Source of the DNA: Calliopsis andreniformis
Taxonomy: Eukaryota > Arthropoda > Insecta > Hymenoptera > Andrenidae
Direction of reading: 5' to 3'
DNA: 64,000 nucleotides
Assembly (NCBI RefSeq): GCF_051401765.1
Contig: NW_027480429.1
Coordinates: forward strand, 14,822,157-14,886,156
Positions 25,680-34,698 of the stretch are shown here, in pieces; position 1 is the first letter of the stretch, and each line of letters begins with the position of its first letter. Made by a program: the position numbers and the translations under genes. The notes under the pieces were generated by a model, which was not told the DNA's origin, made no database searches, and worked only from the letters and a program-made list of their open reading frames with translations.

Positions 25680-28600
25680 ACCGCCATAAGAATAAAATAC
25701 AATATAAATATAACATTTCTTCCATCATATAACAGGAATAATTGCAACCAGTGGGAAAGTAATGGTCATTTCCATGTTCCAGGCAACCTAGGCTTCACTC
25801 TAGGGCGTTGCTCCACCAGATCGAATAGTTAGGGCCTTAGAAATCAACGCCAGAAGCATAAAATACAATAAAGATGCAACAGTTTTTCCATCGTATAAAA
25901 CGAATAATTGCTACCAGTGTAAAAGTTATGGTCATTTCTACATTCCGAGAAACCTAGGCTTCACTCTAGGGCGTTGCTCCACCAGATCGAATAGTTAGGG
26001 CCTTAGAAGTCCACGCCAGAAGCATAAAATACGATAAAGATGCAAAAGTTTTTCCATCGTATAAAACGAATAATTGCAACCAGTGTGAAATTTATGGTCA
26101 TTCCTACATTCCGAGCAACCTAGACTTCACTCTAGAACGTTGCTCCACCAGATCGAATAGTTAGGTCCTTAGAAGTCAACGCCAGAAGCATAAAATACGA
26201 TATAAATACAACAGTTTGTCCATCGTAGAACAGGAATATTTGCAACCAGTGCGAAAGTTACGGTCATTTCTGCGTTCCGGGCAACCTAGGCTTCACTCTA
26301 GGGCGTTGCTCCACCAGATTCAACAGTTAGGGCCTTAGAAGTCAACGCCCGAAGCATAAAATACAAAATAAATGTAACCGTTTTTCCATTGTATAAAACG
26401 AATAATAGCAATCAGTGTGAAAGTTATGGTCATTTCTACTTTCCGGGCAACCTAGGATTCACCCTAGGGCGTTGCTCCAACAGATTGAATAGTTAGGGCC
26501 CTAGAAGTCAATGCCCGAAGCATAAAATGCAATCAAAATACAACAGTTTTTACATCATATAACAGGAGTAATTGTAACCAGTTTGAAAGTGATGTTCATT
26601 TCTACGTTCCGGGCAACCTAGGCTCCACTCTAGGGCGTTGCTCCACCTGATCGAATAGTTAGGGCCTTAGAAGTCAACGCCCGAAGCATAAAGTACAAAA
26701 TAAATAAAACAGATTTTCCATCGTACAAAACGAAAAATTGCAAACAGTGTGAAAGATATGGACATTTCTACGATCCGGGCTACCTAGGCTTCACTCTATG
26801 GCGTTCTTCCACCACATCGAATAGCAACGGCCTCAGAAGTCAACGCCAGATGCATAAAATACGATATAAATACAACAGCTTTTCCATCGTATAAAACGAA
26901 TAATTGCAAACAGTGTGAAAGTAATGGACATTTCTACGTTCCAGGCAACCTAGGCTACACTCTAGGGCGTTGTTCCACCAGATCGCATAGTTAGGGCCTA
27001 AGCAGTCAACGCCAGAGGCATAAAATACAATATAAATGTAACAGTTTTTCCATCGTATAAAACGGATAATAGCAAACAGTGTGAAAGTAATGGTCATTTC
27101 TACGTACCGGGCAACCTAGGCTCCACTCTAGGGCGTTGCTCCACCAAATCGAATAGCTAGGGCCTTAGAAGTCAACGCCAGAAGCATAAAATGCAATAAA
27201 AATACAACAGTTTTTCGATCTTATAACAGGAATAACTGCAAACAGTGAGAAAGTAATGGCCATTTCTACGTTCCAGGCAACCTAGGCTTCACTCTAGGGC
27301 GTTGTCCCACCAGATCGAATAGTTAGGGCCTAAGAAGTCAACGTGAGAAGCATGAAATACAATCTAAATATAACAGTTTTTCCATCGTATAAAACGAATA
27401 GTAGCAACCAGTGTGAAAGTTATGGTCATTTCTACGATCCGGGCAACCTAGGCTTCACTCTAGGGCGTTGCTCCACCAGATCGAATAGTTAGGGCCTTAG
27501 AAGTCAACGACCGAAGCATAAAATACAAAATAAATAAAACAGTTTTTCCATCGTATAAAACGAATAATTGGAACCAGTATGAATGTTAACGTCATTTCTA
27601 CTTTCCGGGCAACATAGGCTTCACCCTTGGGCGTTGCACCAGCAGATTGAATAGTTAGGGCCTTAGAAGTCAACCCCAGAAGCATAAAATACAATATAAA
27701 TACAACAGTTTTTCCATCGTATAAAACGAATAATTGCAACCAGTATGCAACTTCTGGTCATTTCTACATTCCGAGCAACCTAGGCTTCACTCTAGGCCGT
27801 TGCTCGACCAGATCGAATAGTTAGGACCTTAGAAGTCAACGCCAGAAGCATAAAATACGATATAAATACAACAGCTGTTCCATCGTATAAAAGGAATAAT
27901 TGCAAACAGTGTGAAAGTAATGGTCATTTCTACGTTCCGGGCAGCCTAGGCTTCACCCTAGGGCGTTGTTCCACCAGATCGAATAGTTAGGGCCTAGGAA
28001 GTGAACGCCAGAAGCATAAAATACGATATAAATACAACAGCTTTTCCATCGTATAAAACAAATAATTGCAACCAGTGTGAAAGTTATGGTCATTTCTACG
28101 TTCCGGGCAACGTAGGCTTCACCCTAGGCCGTTGTTCCACCAGATCGAATAGTTAGGGCCTAAGAAGTGAACGCCAGATGCATAAAATGCAATAAAAATA
28201 CAACAGTTTTTCCATCGTATAGCAGGAATAATTTGCAACCAGTGTGATAGTAGTGGTCATTTCTACGTTCCGGGCAACCCAGGTTTCACTGCAGGGCGTT
28301 GCTCCACCAGATCGAATAGTTACGGCCTAAGAAGTCAACGCCAGAAGCATAAAATACGATGAAGATGCAACAGTTTTTCCATCGTATAAACCGAATAATT
28401 GCAATCAGTGTGAAAGTTATGGTCATTTCTACATTCCGGGCAACCTAGGCTTGACCCTAGGGCGTTGTTCCACCAGATCCAATAGTTAGGGCCTAAGAAG
28501 TGAACGCCAGACGCATAAAATGCAATAAAAATACAACAGTTTTTCCATCGTATAAAACGAATAATTGCAAACAGTGTGAATGTAGTGGTCATTTCTACGT

Positions 28601-29100
28601 TCCGGGCAACCTAGGCTTCACTGTATGGCGTTCTTCCACCACATCGAATAGCTACGGCCTCAGAAGTCCACGCCAGAAGCATAAAATGCAATAAAAATAC
28701 AACAGTCTTTTCATCGCATAACAGGAATAATTGCAACAAGCGTGAAAGTAATGATCATTTCGGCGTTACGGGCATCCTAGACTTAACTCTGAGGCATTGC
28801 TCCACCAGATCGAATAATTAGGTCCTGAGAAGTCAACGCCAGAAGCATAAAATACAATATAAATACAACAGTTTTTCTAGCGTATAAAACGAATAATTGC
28901 AACCAGTATGAAACTTATGGTCATTTCTACTTTCCGAGCAACCTAGGCTTCACCCTAGGGCTTTGCTCCAACAGATTGAATAGTTAGGGCCTAAGAAGTC
29001 AACCCCAGAAGCATAAAATACGATTTAATACAACAGCTTTTCCATCGTATAAAAGGAATAATTGCAAACAGTGTGAAAGTAATGGTCATTTCTACGTTCC

Positions 29101-29235
29101 GGGCAACCTAGGCTTCACTCTACGGCGATGCTCCACCAGATCAAACAGATAGGGCATTAGAAGTCAACGCCCGAAGCATAAAATACAAAATAAATAGAAC
29201 GGTTTTTCCATTGTATGAAATGAATAATTGCTGCC
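29101..29235 (+). repeat. Satellite flank left of LTR, with unoccupied paralogue
   Basis: These 135 bp differ from 50949-51083 at only about four positions and share the uncommon CGGCGATGCTCC and CAGATAGGGCATTAG variants. This lets the pre-insertion site be read directly. Confidence 0.85.
29231..29235 (+). repeat. Target-site duplication, left copy (CTGCC)
   Basis: Five bases directly before the LTR 5' TG, matching the five bases after its terminal CA. In uninterrupted monomers such as the one at 51079-51083, CTGCC occurs once in the context AATTG-CTGCC-AGTGT, so the second copy was made by integration. Five bp is usual for Copia and common for BEL/Pao elements. Confidence 0.9.
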
Positions 29236-29256
29236 TGTTGGAATCGCTTAAAGTAA

Positions 29257-29266
29257 GGGATCCAAC
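29257..29266 (+). repeat. LTR internal direct repeat GGGATCCAAC, copy 1
   Basis: A 10-bp perfect repeat also found at 29977-29986. Its TCCAAC is an inverted match to the GTTGGA at the LTR start (29237-29242), so the LTR edge carries a short dyad. Function unknown. Confidence 0.6.
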
Positions 29267-29335
29267 GGAGGTCCGGATGAGGTGAGATGAAGGGAATTCG
29301 AAAGGAACGAAAACACAAAGTTTTATATTTTGTCG

Positions 29336-29349
29336 GCCCTGAAAAGGGC
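29336..29349 (-). other. Hairpin resembling a histone mRNA 3' stem-loop
   Basis: On the minus strand it reads GCCCT-TTTC-AGGGC, a perfect 5-bp stem with a four-base loop. The metazoan histone 3' stem-loop has a 6-bp stem and a UUUC or similar loop. Here the sixth, outer pair would be A-C, a mismatch. No histone coding sequence lies upstream on that strand, so this is probably an LTR hairpin that looks similar by chance or convergence. Confidence 0.5.
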
Positions 29350-29361
29350 TTTTAAGCGACG

Positions 29362-29367
29362 TTTATT
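29362..29367 (-). promoter_or_regulatory. Possible LTR polyadenylation signal AATAAA
   Basis: TTTATT on the plus strand, AATAAA on the minus strand. It is the only canonical hexamer I noticed in the insertion on either strand. If the LTR is oriented on the minus strand, it lies about 126 bp from the LTR 3' end, a plausible place for the R/U5 boundary. A hexamer alone is weak evidence. Confidence 0.35.
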
Positions 29368-29614
29368 GAAGACTTTGTCTTGTCTTGGGGGCTGGGTGCT
29401 GCTCCGGTCCTCGTCGGCTCGGGTGGTCGTCGGCGGATCGGAGGGCCTGGCTGGTGGTGACGCCGGTGCTCCCCTTAGCGACGTTGACGTCTGAAAAAGA
29501 GAGATAGCGGCGGAACCGCGGCGGTAAACAAGAGTGTAAGTCTGGCTATACCAAAGATTCCCAACTCCAGGCTGCGCTCGCGAGCCTATTTGGAGGGGTA
29601 AGCAAAACCTTGCC

Positions 29615-29631
29615 AGTAACGCAAAGGTAAT
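29615..29631 (+). repeat. LTR 17-bp direct repeat, copy 1
   Basis: AGTAACGCAAAGGTAAT matches 29919-29935 at 15 of 17 positions, 304 bp away. It may be the remains of an internal duplication in the LTR; short repeats in LTR U3 regions are often enhancer-like, but nothing here shows that. Confidence 0.45.
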
Positions 29632-29648
29632 GCAGTGGACTGTATTAT

Positions 29649-29679
29649 CGACTCTTCTTCTGGCGCGAAGAAGAAGTCG
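29649..29679. other. Long hairpin in LTR (12-bp stem, one bulge)
   Basis: CGACTCTTCTTC and GAAGAAGAAGTCG pair with one bulged base around the loop TGGCGC. One of several well-formed inverted repeats in this LTR. Confidence 0.6.
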
Positions 29680-29799
29680 ATGAACGAGTGGCTTGAGAGG
29701 AGGAGGGACCTCTTCTCTTCGCCTTGCACCTTTTGGAAAGGTTCGTTCCGTACGAATCCAAGTAATTTAGGGATTCGTGAGCGGAGGGACACGCTATAA

Positions 29800-29814
29800 C
29801 CAGCGAATTGCTGG
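29800..29814. other. Short hairpin in LTR (CCAGC/GCTGG)
   Basis: A perfect 5-bp stem around a GAATT loop. It could be chance on its own and is listed because the LTR holds several such structures. Confidence 0.4.
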
Positions 29815-29918
29815 TCCTGGAGGCTGAGGACGGCCAGAGGCTCCGCGACTCCGTTCACCTTACCGTGTGCTTCTATTCGTCACACGGGGGTTGCTACTAA
29901 ACGGGGTGGCAGAGCACG

Positions 29919-29935
29919 AGTAACGCAGAGGTGAT
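29919..29935 (+). repeat. LTR 17-bp direct repeat, copy 2
   Basis: AGTAACGCAGAGGTGAT, two substitutions from the copy at 29615-29631. The flanks are otherwise dissimilar. Confidence 0.45.
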
Positions 29936-29976
29936 AGGCACGTACGTTATCTCTCTCTGTTGTAACCCGTCTCTCA

Positions 29977-29986
29977 GGGATCCAAC
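29977..29986 (+). repeat. LTR internal direct repeat GGGATCCAAC, copy 2
   Basis: Second copy, 720 bp after the first, followed by AGGCAG. CCAACA at 29983-29988 is the reverse complement of the LTR's first six bases. This could suggest an inner LTR end there, but no second LTR copy follows within the insertion, so I treat it as an internal repeat. Confidence 0.55.
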
Positions 29987-30141
29987 AGGCAGCGGCCTTT
30001 GTTGCTCCGAGACGAAACGAGACTCAGAGAATCAGGGCAGGCCCCGATTCCAAGAGTGCAAATCTCGATCAATTGTCTCCTAAAACAAACCAGGTGCTCT
30101 TTCGTATGTATTATACGTACGAATCGAGCAGAGCTTCCTAG

Positions 30142-30156
30142 TCTGTCGGCGACAGA
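30142..30156. other. Short hairpin in LTR (TCTGTC/GACAGA)
   Basis: A perfect 6-bp stem with the three-base loop GGC. It lies 23 bp before the larger inverted repeat at 30180-30217. Confidence 0.45.
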
Positions 30157-30179
30157 GGTTCAGCTTTTGAGAGCTACTG

Positions 30180-30217
30180 AGATTTCAAGTGTCTGGTAAC
30201 CAAACTACTTGAAATCT
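30180..30217. other. Perfect 11-bp inverted repeat in LTR
   Basis: AGATTTCAAGT and ACTTGAAATCT are exact reverse complements separated by 16 bases. This is the longest uninterrupted stem seen in the LTR. Confidence 0.65.
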
Positions 30218-30239
30218 GGAAACTGGCGAGCTGAGATGC

Positions 30240-30272
30240 GCTTGACGAACGGTCGCACTGACAGCGTCAAGC
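30240..30272. other. 8-bp inverted repeat in LTR (GCTTGACG)
   Basis: GCTTGACG and CGTCAAGC are exact reverse complements with a 17-base spacer, starting 22 bp after the preceding inverted repeat. Confidence 0.5.
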
Positions 30273-30313
30273 TTGATTGTCGTAAGACGACTGGGGCGAG
30301 AGCCACGCGTGTC

Positions 30314-30326
30314 TCCGCGAAGCGGA
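30314..30326. other. Short hairpin in LTR (TCCGC/GCGGA)
   Basis: A perfect 5-bp, GC-rich stem with a GAA loop. Confidence 0.4.
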
Positions 30327-30420
30327 AGACGTGCCAAATTTTACCACTACGCGGCGCTCACAAATTATCTTTTGTCTCGTGCTAATGTAGTACGATGTAC
30401 TCTCTCTCTCCTTCCGGCTC

Positions 30421-30441
30421 CGATGTCCCCACTCGACATCG
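30421..30441. other. 7-bp hairpin in LTR (CGATGTC/GACATCG)
   Basis: A perfect 7-bp stem with the seven-base loop CCCACTC, just after a short TC run at 30400-30410. Confidence 0.5.
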
Positions 30442-30561
30442 AGCCTGGAGTTCAAAACCGTTGCTCGACAACGCTTACTTTGTTTGAACTTTAATTTTGA
30501 CGACAAAAACAAGTCATACGACAGCTGATCGTGTTTTGCTGCTAGGACAACGTATGCTCCA

Positions 30562-30580
30562 ACCGAAGGCCACCTTCGGT
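30562..30580. other. 8-bp hairpin in LTR (ACCGAAGG/CCTTCGGT)
   Basis: A perfect 8-bp stem with the three-base loop CCA, 73 bp before the LTR end. The compact GC-rich form would be stable in RNA. Confidence 0.6.
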
Positions 30581-30653
30581 CGGTCACGTATACCAACAAA
30601 TTACGAATCTCGCGGACGAGCCAAATGCCCGTTATATAACCGCTTTTTAAACA

Positions 30654-30658
30654 CTGCC
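30654..30658 (+). repeat. Target-site duplication, right copy (CTGCC)
   Basis: Five bases immediately after the terminal CA of the LTR, identical to 29231-29235. The satellite resumes in the correct phase right after it, so no array sequence was lost at the insertion. Confidence 0.9.
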
Positions 30659-31746
30659 AGTGTAAAACTCATGGTCATTTCTACGTTCCGGGCAACCTAG
30701 GCTTCACCCTAGGGCGTTGTACCACCAGATCGAATAGTTAGGGCCTATGAAGTGAACGCCAGAAGCATAAAGTACAATATAAATAAAACAGCTTTTACAT
30801 CGTATAAAACGAATAATTGCAACCAGTGTGGAAGTTATGGTCATTTCTACGTTCCGGGCAACCTAGGCTTCACTCTACGGCGTTGCTCGACCAGATCGAA
30901 TAGCTAGGGCCTTAGAAGTCAACGCCCGAAGCATAAAATACAAAATAAATAGAACAATTTTTCCATCGTATAAAACGAATAATTGCTACCAGTGTGAAAG
31001 TTATGGTCATTTCTACGTTCCGCGGAACCTGGGCTTTACTCTAGGTCGTTGCTCCACCAGATCAAATAGCTAGCGACTTAGAACTAAACGCCAGAAGCAT
31101 AAAATACAATAAAAATACAACAGTTTTTCCATCGTATAACAGGAATAATTGCAACCAGTGTGAATGTAATGGTCATTTCTAGGTTCCGGGCAACCTAGGT
31201 TTCACTCTAGGGCGTTGCTCCTCCAGGTCGAGTAGTTAGGGCCTAAGAAGTCAACGTCAGAAGCATAAAATACGATATAAATACAACAGCTTTTACATCG
31301 TATAAAACGAATAATTGCAACCAGTGTGGAAGTTATGGTCATTTCTACGTTCCGGGCAACCTAGGCTTCACTCTACGGCGTTGCTCGACCAGATCGAATA
31401 GCTAGGGCCTAAGAAGTGAACGCCAGAAACATAAAATGCAATAAAAATACAACAGTTTCTCCACCGTATAGCAGGAATAATTTGCAACCAGTATGATAGT
31501 AGTGGTCATTTCTACGTTCCGGGCAACCCAGGTTTCACTCCAGGGCGTTGCTCCACCAGATCGAATAGTTAGGGCCTAAGAAGTGAACGCCAGAAGCATA
31601 AAATACGATGAAGATGCAACAGTTTTTCCATCGTATAAAAAGAGTAACTGCAATCAGTGTGAAAGTTATGGTCATTTCTACATTCCGAGCAACCTAGGCT
31701 TCACTGTATGGCGTTCCTCCACCACATCGAATAGCTACGGCCTCAG

Positions 31747-32130
31747 AAGTCCACGCCTGAAGCATAAAATACAATAAAAATACAACAGTCTTTTCATCGC
31801 ATAACAGGAATAAATGCAACAAGCGTGAAAGTAATGATCATTTCTACGTTCCAGGCAACCTAGGCTACACTCTAGGGCGTTGTTCCACAAGATCGAATAG
31901 TTAGTGCCTAAGTAGTCAACGCCAGAAGCATAAAATACAATATAAATACAACAGTTTTTCCATCGTATAAAACGAATAATTGCAACCAGTATGAAACTTA
32001 TGGTCATTTCTCCTTTCCGAGCAACCTAGGCTTCACCCTAGGGCTTTGCTCCAACAGATTGAATAGTTAGGGCCTTAGAAGTCAACGCCCGAAGCATAAA
32101 ATACAAAATAATTAGAACGGTTTTTCCATT
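31747..32130 (+). repeat. Right-arm duplicated segment G, copy 1
   Basis: About 2.3 monomers almost identical to 52005-52388, 20258 bp away. It has a chimeric monomer that starts as variant C (ACAAGCGTGAAAGTAATGATC) and switches to ordinary ATTTCTACGTTCC. Confidence 0.8.
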
Positions 32131-33448
32131 GTATAAAACGAATAATTGCTACGAGTGTAAAAGCTATGGTCATTTCTACGTTCCGGGCAACCTAGGCTTG
32201 ACCCTAGGGCGTTGTTCCACCAGATCCAATAGTGAGGGCCTAAGAAGTGAACGCCAGACGCATAAAATGCAATAAAAGCACAACAGTTTTTCCATCGTAT
32301 AAAACGAATAATTGCAAACAGTGTGAAAGTAATGGTCATTTCTACGTTCCGGGCAACCTAGGCTTCACTCTACGGCGTTGTTCCACCAGATCGAATAGTT
32401 AGGGCCTAAGAAGTCAACGCCAGAAGCATAAAATACGATATAAATACAACAGCTTTTCCATCGTATAAAAGGAATAATTGCAACCAGTGTGAAAGTTATG
32501 GTCATTTCTACGTTCCTGGCAACCTAGGCTTCACTCTAGGGCGTTGCTCCACCAGATCAAACAGTTAGGGCCTTAGAAGTCAACGCCCGAAGCATAAAAT
32601 ACAAAATAAATACAACAGTTTTTCCATCGTATAAAACGAATAATAGCAACCAGTGTCAAAGTTATGGTCATTTCTACGTTCCGGGCAACCTAGGCTTCAC
32701 CACAGGGCGTTGTTCCACCAGATCGAATAGTTAGGGCCTAAGAAGTGAACGCCAGAAGCATAAAATACAATATAAATACAACAGTTTTTCCATCATATAA
32801 AACGAATGATAGCAACCAGTGTGAAAGTCATGGTCATTTCTACATTTCGACCAACCTAGGCTTCACTCTAGGGCGTTGCTCCACCTGGTCGAATAGTTAG
32901 GGCCTTAGAAGTCAACGCCCGAAGCATTAAATACAAAATAAATAGAACAGTTTTTCCATTGGATCAAACGAATAATTGCTACCAGTGTGAAAGTTATGGT
33001 CATTTCTACGTTCCGCGCAACCTGGTCTTTACTCTAGGGCGTTGTTCCACCAGATGGAATAGTTAGGGCCTAAGAAGTCAACGCCAGAAGCATAAAATAC
33101 GATATAAATACAACAGCTTTTCCATCGTATAAAACAAATAATTGCAAGCAGTGTGAAAGTTATGGTCATTTCTACGTTCCGGGCAACCTAGGCTTCACTG
33201 TATGGCGTTCTTCCACCACATCGGGTAGCTACGGCCTCAGAAGTCAACGCCTGAAGTATAAAATACTATAAAAATACAACAGTCTTTCCATCCTATAACA
33301 GGAATAATTGCAACCCTTGTGAAAGGGATGGTCATTTCTACGTTCCAGGCAACCTAGGCTTCACTCTAGGGCGTTGTTCCACCAGATCGAATAGTTAGGG
33401 CCTAAGAAGTCAACACCAGAAGAATAAAATACAAAATAAATACAACAG

Positions 33449-33880
33449 CCTTTACACCGTATAAAACGAATAATTGCAACCTGTGTGAAGGTTATGGTCA
33501 CATCTATGTTCCGGGCAACCTAGGCTTCACTGTCGGGCGTTGCTCCACCAGATCGAAATGTTAGGGCCTAAGAAGTCTACGCCCGAAGCATAAAATACGA
33601 TATAAATACAACAGCATTTCCATCGTATTAAATGAATAATTGCAAACAGTGTGAAAGTAGTGGTCATTTCTACGTTCCGGGCAACCTAGGCTTCACTGTA
33701 TGGCGCTCTTCCACCACATCGAATAGCTACGGCCTCAGAAGTCCACGCCTGAAGCATAAAATACAATAAAAATACAACAGTCTTTTCATCGTATAACAGG
33801 AATAATTGCAACAAGCGTGAAAGTAATGATCATTTCGGCGTTTCGGGCATCCTAGACTTAATTCTGAGGCATTGCTCCAC
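33449..33880 (+). repeat. D-B-C variant cassette 4
   Basis: First full cassette right of the LTR. B has the full-length AATAATTGC, C has GTGAAAGTAATGATC and TTAATTCTGAGG. A C monomer alone recurs 499 bp later. Confidence 0.82.
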
Positions 33881-34698
33881 CAGATCGAATATCTAGGGCC
33901 TTAGAAGTCAACCCGAGAAGCATAAAATACAATGTAAATACAGCAGCTTTTCCATCGTATAAATGGAATAATTCCAAACAGTGTGAAAGTTATGGTCATT
34001 TCTACGTTCCGGGCAACCTAGGCTTCACCCTAGGGCGTTGCTCCAACAGAATGAATAGTTAGGGCCTTAGAAGTCAATGCCCGGAGCATAAAATGCAATA
34101 AAAATACAACAGTTTTTCCATCGTATAGCATGAATAATTTGCAACCAGTGTGATAGTAGTGGTCATTTCTACGTTCCGGGCAACCTAGGCTTCACTGTAT
34201 GGCGCTCTTCCACCACATCGAATAGCTACGGCCTCAGAAGTCCACGCCTGAAGCATAAAATACAATAAAAATACAACAGTCTTTTCATCGTATAACAGGA
34301 ATAATTGCAACAAGCGTGAAAGTAATGATCATTTCGGCGTTTCGGGCATCCTAGACTTAATTCTGAGGCATTGCTCCACCAGATCGAATATCTAGGGCCT
34401 TAGAAGTCAACCCGAGAAGCATAAAATACAATGTAAATACAACAGCTTTTCCATCGTATAAATGGAATAATTGCAAACAGTGTGAAAGTTATGGTCATTT
34501 CTACGTTCCGGGCAACCTAGGCTTCACCCTAGGGCGTTGCTCCAACAGAATGAATAGTTAGGGCCTTAGAAGTCAATGCCCGGAGCATAAAATGCAATAA
34601 AAATACAACAGTTTTTCCATGGTATAGCATGAATAATTTGCAACCAGTGTGATAGTAGTGGTCATTTCTACGTTCCGGGCAACCTAGGCTTCACTCCA
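33701..34698 (+). repeat. 3-monomer tandem duplication (2 x 499 bp)
   Basis: 33701-34199 and 34200-34698 are nearly identical. Each runs from TGGCGCTCTTCC through a C monomer, a GTATAAATGGAATAATT monomer and an ATAATTTGC long monomer. The period is 499, not 498, because of the extra T in the long monomer. Confidence 0.85.

Larger units (their letters stand above)
1..29235 (+). repeat. 166-bp satellite array, left arm
   Basis: Tandem head-to-tail monomers, recognised by the recurring GGTCATTTCTACGTTCC start. Successive starts at 35, 201, 367 and 532 give spacings of 166, 166 and 165 bp. About 176 monomers fit, with no inverted copy seen. The repeat is AT-rich, with a GC-richer first half (CCGGG, CCTAGG, CTAGGGCG) and an AT-rich second half (ATAAAATAC, TATAAAACGAATAATTG). 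Some variants are longer or shorter by one base. There is no gene anywhere in this stretch: the open frames on both strands last at most about 1.6 monomers and shift frame each period. The left edge lies mid-monomer, so the array continues outside the window. Satellites of this length are common in centromeric or pericentromeric heterochromatin, but nothing here proves that location. Confidence 0.97.
29236..30653. mobile_element. Solo LTR of an LTR retrotransposon, 1418 bp
   Basis: The only non-satellite DNA in the window. It starts TGTTGGAATC, ends TTTTTAAACA (TG...CA termini) and is bounded by the perfect 5-bp duplication CTGCC. It is visibly richer in G+C than the satellite. It has no gag, protease, integrase or reverse transcriptase frame and no internal pair of long direct repeats, so it is one LTR and not a complete element. 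It most likely formed by recombination between the two LTRs of an inserted element. The TGTTGGAAT start resembles insect copia LTRs, but with no internal region the superfamily (Copia or BEL/Pao) is unresolved. Orientation is also uncertain: the only AATAAA seen lies on the minus strand at 29362-29367, about 126 bp from the low-coordinate end, which mildly favours minus. The longest frames inside (110 aa on minus at 30267-30599; 90 aa on minus at 29586-29858) resemble no protein I know and are probably chance. Confidence 0.85.

Noticed and set aside
29336..29349. Histone gene 3' end on the minus strand
   Set aside because: The stem is one pair short of the canonical form and no histone coding sequence is present at higher coordinates.
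29586..29858. Minus-strand open frame of 90 codons in the LTR
   Set aside because: No recognisable motif, and it spans the long purine/pyrimidine hairpin. Probably chance.
29236..29988. Possible inner LTR (TGTTGG to CCAACA) with an internal region after it
   Set aside because: No second copy of this 753-bp stretch follows, and the 5-bp target duplication fits only the 1418-bp limits.
30267..30599. Minus-strand open frame of 110 codons in the LTR
   Set aside because: No recognisable domain, it lies in an LTR with other overlapping frames, and LTRs rarely code. The length is plausible by chance in GC-richer DNA.
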